From NCBI GenBank assembly GCA_902468695.1, contig CABQZS010000046.1:1-12382 (forward strand): a stretch of 12,382 nucleotides of DNA, given 5' to 3'. Source of the stretch: an uncultured Collinsella sp. (GTDB lineage Bacteria > Actinomycetota > Coriobacteriia > Coriobacteriales > Coriobacteriaceae). The translations under genes and the position numbers were made by a program. The notes beneath the pieces are model-generated. The model searched no databases, had not been told where the DNA came from, and saw nothing but the letters and a program-made list of their open reading frames with translations. Of this stretch, positions 1 through 7,351 are shown one piece after another (position 1 is the stretch's first letter; each line of letters opens with the position of its first letter).

Positions 1-262
1 CACGCCCGACACGCACGGCTGGTTCGACGACCCCGCCTACCCGGGCGACTACGTCGACGCCGGCACGTTCTACCTCATGGCGTACTCGTTCTGGGAGCGG
101 GCGGCCGAGGCGCGGCGCGTGGGGCCGATCGAGCCGCTTGCGGACGACATGAGTCGCTTCATCCTGCGCCACCTGAGCGACTGGTCGCGCGAGAACGCCC
201 ACGCCTACCGCTGGCGCGGCGACTGGCGCGACGCTGACTACTTCGACAAGGACCGCCTGTAG
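1..262 (+). CDS. C-terminal part of an unrecognised protein (5' end outside window)
   Basis: The reading frame is open from base 2 to a TAG at 260-262, so at least 86 residues of a longer protein are present; an internal ATG at 77 is not needed as a start. The visible part is rich in Trp, Tyr, Asp and Arg (for example YRWRGDWRDADYF near the end), is soluble-looking and has no membrane segment or motif I can place. GC-rich third positions support real coding. The next gene starts 21 bp after the stop with its own ribosome binding site, so the two may share a transcript. No function is assigned. Confidence 0.7.
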   Translation, partial: TPDTHGWFDDPAYPGDYVDAGTFYLMAYSFWERAAEARRVGPIEPLADDMSRFILRHLSDWSRENAHAYRWRGDWRDADYFDKDRL

Positions 263-283
263 GCGCCGGAAGGGGAAACACGG

Positions 284-1189
284 ATGGCAATTAATCAGAA
301 CGGGTCTGGCCGCGGAGACGCCGGGTCCAACGGATCGGATATTAACGATATCGTGAATCGCTTGGGCGGTCCGCGCGTAGTGGTTGTCCTTGCCGTAGTG
401 GTAATCATTGCCATTGTGGCGGTCACGTCCATCACAAGCGGCATTTCCGACACCAATCGGCAGACCGAGCAGCGCGCCGAGGCCAAACAACAGCAAGAAG
501 ACGAGGCGGCGCGCGCTCAGCGTAAAAAGGAAAAAGAGGAGCGTCACCAGGAAGAAGCGAAAAAGGCCACAGTGCTCACGCTCGATGAGATTACGGACGA
601 GGCGCTGCGCTCGGACTTAGCGCTCGATGCAGATGAGGACGGCAATATTTCGCAAGAGACTGCGGATGAGGCTAGCTCAATCGACGTTGAGTCGTTTGAT
701 TCGCTTCCGCTGTTGGCCAACTTCCACAACATCACGACGTTTGGCATCGGCGACTACGACAGCGAAAGCTACGACATAAGCTCCATTAGCAATATCACTC
801 ATCTGTCCATTGGCGACTGCTCGGTGCCTCAGGTTGATCTCACACGTTTTCCTCAGCTACAGCGCGTTACCATAAACAGGCTCGAGAGCCCCGTCGATAC
901 CTTGAATGCCAAAAACATGTCCTCGTTGACGAACGTCCAGATCGAAGGCCTTGATGGCAGTATTGGGACGCTTGACCTGTCGGGTGATGTGAACCTCGAG
1001 GTTCTGAAGATCAGTAGCAGAGTCGAAACGCTCAATCTATGCGGGGCAGGCAGGGAAGATGCCTTCCATTACACTTTTACACCCAATTGTGTTGGCAAGA
1101 TCTTGTACGACAGCGACACGAGCAGCAGCCTGGTCGAGTATTTGCAAAAAATGAGCAGTGACTACGGTTACACCATGGAGCAGCAGTAG
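284..1189 (+). CDS. Single-pass membrane protein with EF-hand-like loop and LRR-like ectodomain (paralog 1)
   Basis: The protein has 301 residues. ATG at 284 follows a GGAAGGGG ribosome binding site at 268-275. A short polar Gly/Asn-rich N-terminus (1-30) ending in RLGGPR precedes one hydrophobic helix at about 32-50, then a charged Glu/Lys/Gln/Arg stretch (58-95) likely to form a helix or coiled coil. At 115-125 lies an EF-hand-like loop (D115, D117, D119, G120, I122, S123, E125), followed by irregular leucine-rich-repeat-like strands (about 130-260, e.g. LGxLDLSGDVNLEVLKI-type spacing). There is no signal-peptidase site, so I infer a type II anchor with the C-terminal part outside. EF-hand loops directly before LRRs are common in surface proteins of gut bacteria. 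The loop is one residue shorter than in the next gene, placing Glu at position 11, not 12, so calcium binding is uncertain. Function unknown. Confidence 0.85.
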   Translation: MAINQNGSGRGDAGSNGSDINDIVNRLGGPRVVVVLAVVVIIAIVAVTSITSGISDTNRQTEQRAEAKQQQEDEAARAQRKKEKEERHQEEAKKATVLTLDEITDEALRSDLALDADEDGNISQETADEASSIDVESFDSLPLLANFHNITTFGIGDYDSESYDISSISNITHLSIGDCSVPQVDLTRFPQLQRVTINRLESPVDTLNAKNMSSLTNVQIEGLDGSIGTLDLSGDVNLEVLKISSRVETLNLCGAGREDAFHYTFTPNCVGKILYDSDTSSSLVEYLQKMSSDYGYTMEQQ

Positions 1190-1204
1190 CGATGCGCTCA
1201 AGTG

Positions 1205-1210
1205 AGGAGA
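1205..1210 (+). promoter_or_regulatory. Ribosome binding site that fixes the start of paralog 2
   Basis: AGGAGA is six bases upstream of ATG 1217 and inside the extended reading frame that begins with GTG 1202. No comparable site precedes the GTG, so translation most likely starts at 1217. Confidence 0.7.
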
Positions 1211-1216
1211 AGCGAT

Positions 1217-2281
1217 ATGGAGAATTTTAAACCCGACATGTCTTGGCGGGATAACGAACGGGTTCAACGTGTGACCGAGCAGCCTTCGGGCGGGGCTCAT
1301 GAGCAGGCTGCCGAGACGTCGGATGTGCGGGCGAATATGCGTCCGAATGGGCAGGCAACCGAACAGCCTGCTGGGCAGGCGCAGCAGACGCCGGGGCGTT
1401 CGACAAGTCGGATCCCTCGCTCTGCCGGCCAGCCGAATGGACAGGCGGCTGAACGTGCAAATGAAGCCGTCTCTCGTTTGGGCGGCGTTCGCGCCCTGGT
1501 AGTGCTTGCGGCGGTTGTGGTCATAGGCGCGGTTGCCGCTTTCTCCGTGATTGGCGGCGTCGGTGACGTGCAAGGCGGCGGGGGAGCCTCGTCGAGCGCC
1601 TCTAAAGAGTCGAGCTCAACTGATGCCTCTGGCTCCGAGACCAAGAAAGAAAAAGGTCTCGTCGATGTCGATGCGATCACGGATGATACGCTGCACGGGC
1701 TGCTTGCCGACTACGATAACGATGACGATGGCCAGCTGACCGCCAAGGAGACCCAGCGCATCACGGAGCTGGTCGTGAGTGACGAGGTGACGGATTTCAC
1801 GCCCATTAGCAAGCTGGACAAGCTCGATACGCTCGGCATCAATACCCTGAGCGCCAAGAGTGCGGACTTTAGCGAGCTCGAGGCACTCGAGGTGCTCAAG
1901 TTTGGTGACATGACGACCCAGGACCTCGACCTGAGCGTTTGTCCCAAGCTTAATGCCTTTAAGATCGAGGGCCTTAAGGGTGCTGTCAATTCCATCAACG
2001 CTTCGGGTCTTAAGAACCTGATGTTCTTTACCGTTGACCAAGGGCTTCAGGGTGACGTCGAGAAGATTGATCTTTCGAACGATGACATTCTTGGCGCACT
2101 CGAGATTACCTGCAATGTCGGCGAGCTTAACCTGTCGGGTTGCAGCCACTCGTTCCCCAAGCTCAACATTGCCGCTGATCACATTGACAAGATTGTAGTC
2201 GACAGCAACACCAATGCCGACCTGGTGGCAACCCTGCGTGACCTCTGCGCCCAGAAAGGCTGGACGCTAGAGGAGCGGTAA
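1217..2281 (+). CDS. Single-pass membrane protein with EF-hand loop and LRR-like ectodomain (paralog 2)
   Basis: The protein has 354 residues from ATG 1217. AGGAGA at 1205-1210 sits at the right distance for this ATG; an in-frame GTG at 1202 lies upstream of that site and is rejected. The N-terminal ~85 residues are low-complexity (Gln/Ala/Gly/Pro) with the motif NGQA(T/A)E repeated at 44 and 74, and end in RLGGVR before a membrane helix at 93-112. A Ser/Gly linker (119-141) leads to a canonical EF-hand loop (D167, D169, D171, G172, L174, T175, E178) and then LRR-like strands to about 330. It aligns with the preceding gene over the RLGGxR-helix segment, the loop, the repeats and a C-terminal KI-(V/L)-x-DS-(N/D)-T-(N/S) stretch, so the pair is a tandem duplication with diverged N-terminal tails. 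Surface anchoring and calcium or ligand binding are inferred. Confidence 0.85.
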   Translation: MENFKPDMSWRDNERVQRVTEQPSGGAHEQAAETSDVRANMRPNGQATEQPAGQAQQTPGRSTSRIPRSAGQPNGQAAERANEAVSRLGGVRALVVLAAVVVIGAVAAFSVIGGVGDVQGGGGASSSASKESSSTDASGSETKKEKGLVDVDAITDDTLHGLLADYDNDDDGQLTAKETQRITELVVSDEVTDFTPISKLDKLDTLGINTLSAKSADFSELEALEVLKFGDMTTQDLDLSVCPKLNAFKIEGLKGAVNSINASGLKNLMFFTVDQGLQGDVEKIDLSNDDILGALEITCNVGELNLSGCSHSFPKLNIAADHIDKIVVDSNTNADLVATLRDLCAQKGWTLEER

Positions 2282-2330
2282 GGTCCTTTGGAACGCCAGT
2301 CGGCTCCTATTGCAAAGACATAAACGAATG

Positions 2331-2367
2331 AAAAATGGGGCTCGGTTTTGAACCGAGCCCCCTTTTT
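2331..2367. terminator. Bidirectional intrinsic terminator between convergent genes
   Basis: An 11-bp perfect stem, GGGGCTCGGTT (2337-2347) with AACCGAGCCCC (2351-2361), closes a 3-nt loop. It is flanked by AAAAAT on the left and CTTTTT on the right, so each strand reads a GC-rich hairpin followed by a U-run. It lies 56 bp after the stop of the upstream plus-strand gene and 17 bp past the stop of the minus-strand TIR gene, and probably ends both transcripts. Confidence 0.92.
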
Positions 2368-2377
2368 GGTGTTTTCA

Positions 2378-3394
2378 TTATTTGCTGGGCTGATTCTTAA
2401 GCAGCTCTCCAAGACGTATGCCGTTCTTGTTTTTCCAATCATATTTGCCATTGCTACTGCGGCCAAATACAAATGCCGAGGCAGCTGAGGGGCTGCTGAA
2501 AACAAGATCTTTTGTCAGCACATTGTTTTCGTCGATGAAATTTTGCTCTTGGGCTCGACGTTTGGGAACTGATGCGGGGCAAGTTGCAGTGATATCGGGG
2601 CTAATCTCACTTCCCGCTTTGAGGGTATAGCCGATGCCCTCGGAATAAACGCAAGTTGCTGTGACGCCTTTGGAGTGCGCTTTAAGTGTAAGGCCATCGA
2701 TTTCGCTGAGTACTGCTGTTTCCTCTTCGGCGATATCTGCTGCTGCCTCATATTCGTTTTCATCGTCCATCATGTTAATTTTGCCACTGAGGATGGGTTT
2801 GGAGGCATTGAAGATTTTGTCTGCGAGCCAGGTTGCTATGCATGTCTCGACATAAGTGTAGTCGCTATCGCTTGCCTTTGATAACGTATCTACCAATCTG
2901 GGCAAAATACCTTCTAGGCCATTGTACTCGAGAATGTTATGCCAGATTTTGCTTGGAGCTTCGTCTGGGTCGTTGTTATAAGAGCTTGCGTCGCCTGTAT
3001 GCAGGAGTTCCTTTTCGGCCTTATCTTGACTGTTCCAAAAGACCGGGATACATAAGCCCCTATTGTTGGGTTTAATGCTAAAGAAATGATATTCATGACG
3101 GCAAAGCTCACTATTAATGTAGTTAGGAGTTACGAAAGCTAAGAACATGTCTGAATCCGTGATGGCGCTTTCGACTTTGTCCATCCACTTTTCGCCGTAA
3201 TCGATGGAGTCGATGTCCAGAAATTCTTTGGCATAAAAGTTCGTTTCGGGAAAGTACTTTTTGTCTGAATTAAGCAAGGAAAAAGTCTTTTTCACAATTC
3301 GAACGAGATGGTTGTAGAGGTTGTCGTCACGTTTGTAGCTGATGAAGACGTTGATTGGTTTTTTGTCATTGTGAATTGCGATTTTATCGGACAT
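2378..3394 (-). CDS. TIR domain protein with C-terminal DUF4357
   Basis: The protein has 338 residues. The N-terminal TIR domain (about 13-125) shows the first strand NVFISYKRDD (15-24), a BB-loop region around FLDIDSIDYGEKW (58-70), the strand MFLAFVTPNYINS (83-95) and the SxxCxxE motif S95-C98-E101. Glu101 is at the place of the catalytic Glu of NAD-hydrolysing TIR domains; the usual Trp of SxWC is Leu97. The C-terminal ~100 residues (232-335) match DUF4357, with the typical FSSPSAASAFVFGRSSNG (299-316) and a W-K-x-K-(N/D)-G-x-x-L ending. A helical, acidic linker (about 165-230) joins the two. ATG follows GGAAGG. The gene is 36 bp behind the RyR-like membrane protein gene and almost surely co-transcribed. 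Sample 60-base lines run 32-52% GC, clearly below its neighbours, suggesting recent acquisition. An NADase effector role in defence is inferred from the family. Confidence 0.9.
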   Translation of the reverse strand: MSDKIAIHNDKKPINVFISYKRDDNLYNHLVRIVKKTFSLLNSDKKYFPETNFYAKEFLDIDSIDYGEKWMDKVESAITDSDMFLAFVTPNYINSELCRHEYHFFSIKPNNRGLCIPVFWNSQDKAEKELLHTGDASSYNNDPDEAPSKIWHNILEYNGLEGILPRLVDTLSKASDSDYTYVETCIATWLADKIFNASKPILSGKINMMDDENEYEAAADIAEEETAVLSEIDGLTLKAHSKGVTATCVYSEGIGYTLKAGSEISPDITATCPASVPKRRAQEQNFIDENNVLTKDLVFSSPSAASAFVFGRSSNGKYDWKNKNGIRLGELLKNQPSK

Positions 3395-3430
3395 AGCTTT
3401 CCTTCCAAATGTGATTTAGGGGTTGAACGA

Positions 3431-5827
3431 TTATTTGACAATGCTGCCCTTGGCGATGCGGGCTGAGAGGGCGACGATGATTCGGTCGTAGGCGTAGACG
3501 TCTTTGCCCAGCAAGAACCCACGGGCGCCGAGTATGTCGTTGTCGGGTGTCATGTAGGCGTGACGCATGAGGATGTCGGACTTGCGAACGCCTTCGGCCC
3601 CACCCTTGTTGGGCTTGCCGCTCAGGAACGCATCGACGGCTGCTGCGCGCATGCGCTGCTCGCGTTCCTGTTCGACGGTGCCGTGTCCCAGTTCGGTCAT
3701 GCCCGTTGCCCGGCAATAGGCAAGCCAACGATCGTGCTCCATGTCACCTAAACGACAGATAAGGGCGAATTCCTCGCGGTTTTTCTGCTCGCTGGCATCG
3801 AACTCGGCTTTGGTGGCTGCGTCGGGAACGACGGAGCTCAATATCGCATTGGCAATGTTGTCGTTATTCGAAGATGGCTTGACCTTGCCCTGCAGCTTCT
3901 CCCTCCAGGCATGCTCGAAGGATCCCTGCTCCACGTCGGCGTCGCTAAAGCCAAGCGCCCAGAAGCGGTAGGGGATATGTGCTGCCGAAGCTCGGCTGCT
4001 GCTCTTGTTGGATTCTTTGCCGTTGTAACTATTGACTGCCTTCTCAACGGCGAGCGTTGCGTCAAAATCATTCTCAATGGAGCCATTAAAGCAAAGGTCG
4101 TATGCCGCATTGAGCTGCACGGCCAGGCGCTCGCGCTTGTCATTGATGATGTTGCCGTAGGTGTAGAACGCCTTGCGGGCACCAAACGGATGCATGATAT
4201 TGGCGGCGTCTTTGCCAGTCGTCTGAGTCTTATCGAGGCTTTTAAGGGCGCCTAGGATTTCTTCGCTCTCGATATGGGGACAGATGACGGGTTGCTGTTT
4301 GGTGTAGTCCGGTGCGCCCTGGTCGATAAAGCGATTGAAGATCTGACGTTGGAGCATGAGCGAATAGGAGAGGTTTTGTCCACAATCTCCCATGGTTGCG
4401 AAAGCGTAAAGACGAGCGTCATCGGTAATTAGCGCGCTGTCGGCCTTGGACGATACGCATTTGTTTTGAGCGTCGTAGTGCAGCGTAGTGACGGTGCCGC
4501 CTGCAATAAGGCGATCGGTTGTAACCGAGGGCGCCTCAGCTTCTACAAAGCGAATTGTCGGTATGCCGTTGCAGCTTTCGCCAAACATCTCGGGGTAGCG
4601 GGCTGCTTCGCGTTCTAGTATCGTTCGGGCGTTGGGGTCGACAACAACGATGTTCAGACGAACGCCCGGCATGCGGCCCATCCAGAAGGAAGTGCGTGTT
4701 GCCTGCATGCCGAAATCGCCTGCGCCGAAAACGAGAACGGTGAGATTCTGAGGCTTGGGATTTGGGTCGACGGAGATATCGATGGGCTCGAGCACGCTGT
4801 AGAGCGGAGCCTCTTCAAGTACATCGTATATTTCGTCTTGTACGCGTGAGAGCAAGTGAAGACAAGTCGGCTCATTGTCGACTTTGATGGCATCGAAGAT
4901 CTGGGCATCATCGGGATTCTTGTGGGTGCAATGGAGCGTAATCTTGAGCGCGCAGCCGGCCTGAGGATCCTTGTGCGTCGCTTCGAGCATGTCGATCGTC
5001 GCGCTGACATTGTGTTCGGTTTCTTCGCTCGTTGCGACGACATCGACTGCGAGCAGATGCTTAACTGCATCGCGCAGCGATGTAATCGTTGTGAGCACAT
5101 CGGCTGCTTCGGAGTCGGTGAACACATAGCGCACATAGCCCTGGCACAGATTGCGCAGTACGCGCTGACGCTCGCTGTCCTCGTTGCTGCCTAGACAAAA
5201 GATGAGGGCGATGTCGCCGTTGCCATTCGCGTTATTGAGTGTTCCGTCCTTGATGTTGTTAACGATATCACGCGCGAGCAACTCGGTGTTGGCGTCGACG
5301 CTCTCAAAGATAATTGCATGGTCGGCATATTTGAGATGACGCTTGATAACGCTGCCCGAGAGACGCGTAGCAACAGCGTTGAAGGCAAACAGGCCAATTT
5401 CAACGGGAAGGGCGATGATGTATGCAAGTGTGAGCAGCGAATAGAGCAGATTGAACACCTGGCCGGCAATGCTGGCGCCAAGGGGAATAGCGCTATAGAC
5501 GGTTGACGTTACATCGGTGAGACCGGTCTGGATGGTCGTTGTCCATCCCACGGCAAAGAAATTGGTGATGACCCAGCTAATAAAGTTGAAGGCTCCCGGC
5601 TCCCAGCCCTCGCCAAGATCCGAAGAAAAGCACTGCGCCCAGGTAACGGGGGCGAATAGGCAAAAAGCGCCAAGAGCAAGAATTCCAAAGGCGACGATAC
5701 GACGGTTGGAATTGATCTCGAAGCCAAAGAGTTTGTGCTGATAGTTGTGCCGTTCCAAGTGTATGGAATAGCAGAGCGCGACGAGAGCGACGAGGAATGC
5801 CACGGACCAACAGATTGGAGAAATCAA
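3431..5827 (-). CDS. Membrane protein with TrkA/RCK-like Rossmann regions and C-terminal RyR-like domain
   Basis: The protein has 798 residues. It starts with TTG, 8 nt after a consensus AGGAGG; no nearby ATG fits. Hydrophobic segments lie at about 4-22, 43-64, 82-102 and 115-155, the third short enough to be a re-entrant pore helix, though no K+-filter GYG is present. A first Rossmann-like region (about 166-315) is followed by a clear nucleotide-binding fold at 360-450 with GAGDFG (368-373) and acidic D397 at the end of strand two, as in TrkA-N/RCK domains. Residues 610-640 (SRASAAHIPYRFWALG) and 685-785 (MEHDRW at 696-701) match the spacing of prokaryotic RyR-domain proteins. I infer a gated channel or membrane sensor binding an NAD-like or other nucleotide. 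It lies between an unknown duplicated protein and a TIR protein in one orientation. The RyR assignment is from memory of the family and moderately sure. Confidence 0.82.
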   Translation of the reverse strand: MISPICWSVAFLVALVALCYSIHLERHNYQHKLFGFEINSNRRIVAFGILALGAFCLFAPVTWAQCFSSDLGEGWEPGAFNFISWVITNFFAVGWTTTIQTGLTDVTSTVYSAIPLGASIAGQVFNLLYSLLTLAYIIALPVEIGLFAFNAVATRLSGSVIKRHLKYADHAIIFESVDANTELLARDIVNNIKDGTLNNANGNGDIALIFCLGSNEDSERQRVLRNLCQGYVRYVFTDSEAADVLTTITSLRDAVKHLLAVDVVATSEETEHNVSATIDMLEATHKDPQAGCALKITLHCTHKNPDDAQIFDAIKVDNEPTCLHLLSRVQDEIYDVLEEAPLYSVLEPIDISVDPNPKPQNLTVLVFGAGDFGMQATRTSFWMGRMPGVRLNIVVVDPNARTILEREAARYPEMFGESCNGIPTIRFVEAEAPSVTTDRLIAGGTVTTLHYDAQNKCVSSKADSALITDDARLYAFATMGDCGQNLSYSLMLQRQIFNRFIDQGAPDYTKQQPVICPHIESEEILGALKSLDKTQTTGKDAANIMHPFGARKAFYTYGNIINDKRERLAVQLNAAYDLCFNGSIENDFDATLAVEKAVNSYNGKESNKSSSRASAAHIPYRFWALGFSDADVEQGSFEHAWREKLQGKVKPSSNNDNIANAILSSVVPDAATKAEFDASEQKNREEFALICRLGDMEHDRWLAYCRATGMTELGHGTVEQEREQRMRAAAVDAFLSGKPNKGGAEGVRKSDILMRHAYMTPDNDILGARGFLLGKDVYAYDRIIVALSARIAKGSIVK

Positions 5828-5832
5828 AGTAG

Positions 5833-5838
5833 GTACCT
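5833..5838 (-). promoter_or_regulatory. Consensus ribosome binding site supporting a TTG start
   Basis: On the minus strand AGGAGG is followed by eight bases and then TTG at 5827-5825. The perfect match and good spacing decide the start of the 798-aa gene even though TTG is a weak start codon. Confidence 0.8.
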
Positions 5839-5887
5839 CCTGTGAGTATAGAGATGAACGGATAACGTGATCTGGGCCTGTTGCCGC

Positions 5888-7159
5888 CTACGTGAACATG
5901 CGGTCTCTCAGCTCGGCCGCCTCATTAATCTCGACGTTGGTGCGGCCTTGGTGGTCTTCGGTGCGCTTGCTGGTGAGCTTGCCGTCCTTTAGTCCGTAGG
6001 TGGTGTACTGAACGATTGCGCCGGTGGTTTCGGCTGCCTGACGTAGGGGCTCGTAGGTGTCGGTTTGTTCGCACCATGCATAGAAATCATCAACGGTGGC
6101 GTTGGGATTGCCGCTAAAGAGTCGATACCATTCGCGTCCAAAGCTGCCAAGGACCGAGAACGTCTTTTTCTCGACAAGCTTGTCGCCCTTGTATTTGTAG
6201 TCCAGCGTAAGGTCCACCAGATAGGCGGCTCCCGTTTCAAAGGCGTTCTCATTGCCCTGATGACCGATGACCTCGGCCTCCGGGTAGTACTTGTCAATAA
6301 ACTCGGCAGCGTCGCCTTCGTAGTCGGCAACGATGCGCACACTCTGTACCTTGCCCCGCTTGTACGTGCAGTGCAGGATGCGCAGCAATCGCTCCTGCCA
6401 AAACGCATAGGAAAACAGGTGGTCGACAAAGTGCGGGTTCTCAAGCCGATTGGCCCGATCCATCCAAACGGTTTGGAACAGTTGGTAGTCGGCCTGCGAC
6501 TCGCCCGTGACCTCGCGGAACCACTGTACGGCGACGTCGGCGGGGATATAGAACGATAGTCGCTCCTGCGGAGTACCGCTCTTGGTCGTTTTGGCGCGCA
6601 GGGGAATCTCGACCTCGTAGCCGGAACCGTCGTCCGTTCCGCAGTTTAAAACGGGCGGCAGCATAAACTGGCAGGGGCCCTCGTCGCATACGCGCATCGG
6701 CTGGGGGCTAACAGGTTGCCCTTCAAACTCCATCTCGATGTCTGTGTCGTCTTCTTCGTCCTCGTCATCATCTTCGATGCCAAGGTCGTAGCCGGTGTAG
6801 TAGTCATCCAGGTGTCGCTCGTTTACATTTCGCCCGTTTACGACGTCAAAGACGGTAACACCCGTCATGCGGTCGCAATACTTTGCAACTTCAAAGAGGT
6901 TGCAGCTCTCCTCGGGCGTAAAGTTATCCATGCGGTGCTGGAACTCGATAGCGCATTCCTCGGGATCATAGCCGTCCATGTCGCTGTCACCGATCCAAAA
7001 GCTGGGATCACGATTGCTTTTGAAGTACCACCAGTACCAGACGGGGCAGAATACCGCATTTACGCCAAAAAAGACCTTTTGGATGATGTTGCCGTTGCCG
7101 TCGAACTTGTAATCGAGCGGCAAGTTAACAACCGGATCGTTTGATGTGTCACGCGCCAT
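5888..7159 (-). CDS. Unrecognised soluble protein with internal duplication
   Basis: The protein has 423 residues, with ATG preceded by GGGAG at good spacing. No membrane helix or known motif is seen. The N-terminal part (10-115) and C-terminal part (312-402) are related to each other: VNLPLDYKFDGNGNIIQK (11-28) matches VDLTLDYKYKGDKLVEKK (315-332), then aromatic blocks containing WYWWYF (41-46) and WYRLF (344-348), an N-P or N-R-D-P turn, and an MTGV / TTGA segment (98-101, 378-381). Between them lie a strongly acidic linker (128-142) and a middle domain rich in Trp, Phe and Arg (about 180-300). It is the first gene of the likely 423-798-338-aa unit, 60 bp before the next start, and has its own palindrome-type promoter. 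Function unknown; the duplicated beta-rich look resembles small ligand- or protein-binding domains, but this is a guess. Confidence 0.85.
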   Translation of the reverse strand: MARDTSNDPVVNLPLDYKFDGNGNIIQKVFFGVNAVFCPVWYWWYFKSNRDPSFWIGDSDMDGYDPEECAIEFQHRMDNFTPEESCNLFEVAKYCDRMTGVTVFDVVNGRNVNERHLDDYYTGYDLGIEDDDEDEEDDTDIEMEFEGQPVSPQPMRVCDEGPCQFMLPPVLNCGTDDGSGYEVEIPLRAKTTKSGTPQERLSFYIPADVAVQWFREVTGESQADYQLFQTVWMDRANRLENPHFVDHLFSYAFWQERLLRILHCTYKRGKVQSVRIVADYEGDAAEFIDKYYPEAEVIGHQGNENAFETGAAYLVDLTLDYKYKGDKLVEKKTFSVLGSFGREWYRLFSGNPNATVDDFYAWCEQTDTYEPLRQAAETTGAIVQYTTYGLKDGKLTSKRTEDHQGRTNVEINEAAELRDRMFT

Positions 7160-7239
7160 GGTGTGCTCCCTGCGATGATTTGTGTTGCGCGCGAAGGCCA
7201 GATTCGATGCGTCTGACCTGCACGCGCCTGTTACTTCGC

Positions 7240-7276
7240 ATACTAGGCCGTCTGCGCTGTATTCTGTTGCGCAACA
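7240..7276 (-). promoter_or_regulatory. Promoter with palindromic operator for the 423-aa gene
   Basis: On the minus strand the perfect 12-bp palindrome TGTTGCGCAACA (7276-7265) is followed by 19 bp and the -10-like TAGTAT (7245-7240), about 80 bp before the ATG at 7159. No TTGACA-like -35 is present; the palindrome overlaps its expected place, as for an activator-dependent promoter. Weaker copies lie upstream at 7310-7321 (two mismatches) and in the leader at 7183-7194 (half-site TGTTGCGC). Confidence 0.65.
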
Positions 7277-7351
7277 TCGTGGACGGCGCGGTTCGACGTC
7301 CAGGGCCGATGCCGCGCAACAGATACATGGCTTGGCCGTGCCAATCGCTCT

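Noticed and set aside
3544..5827. K+ channel selectivity filter in the 798-aa protein
   Set aside because: The segment FAVGWTTTIQTG resembles a pore loop in position, but the T-x-G-Y-G signature is absent, so I do not claim a potassium channel.
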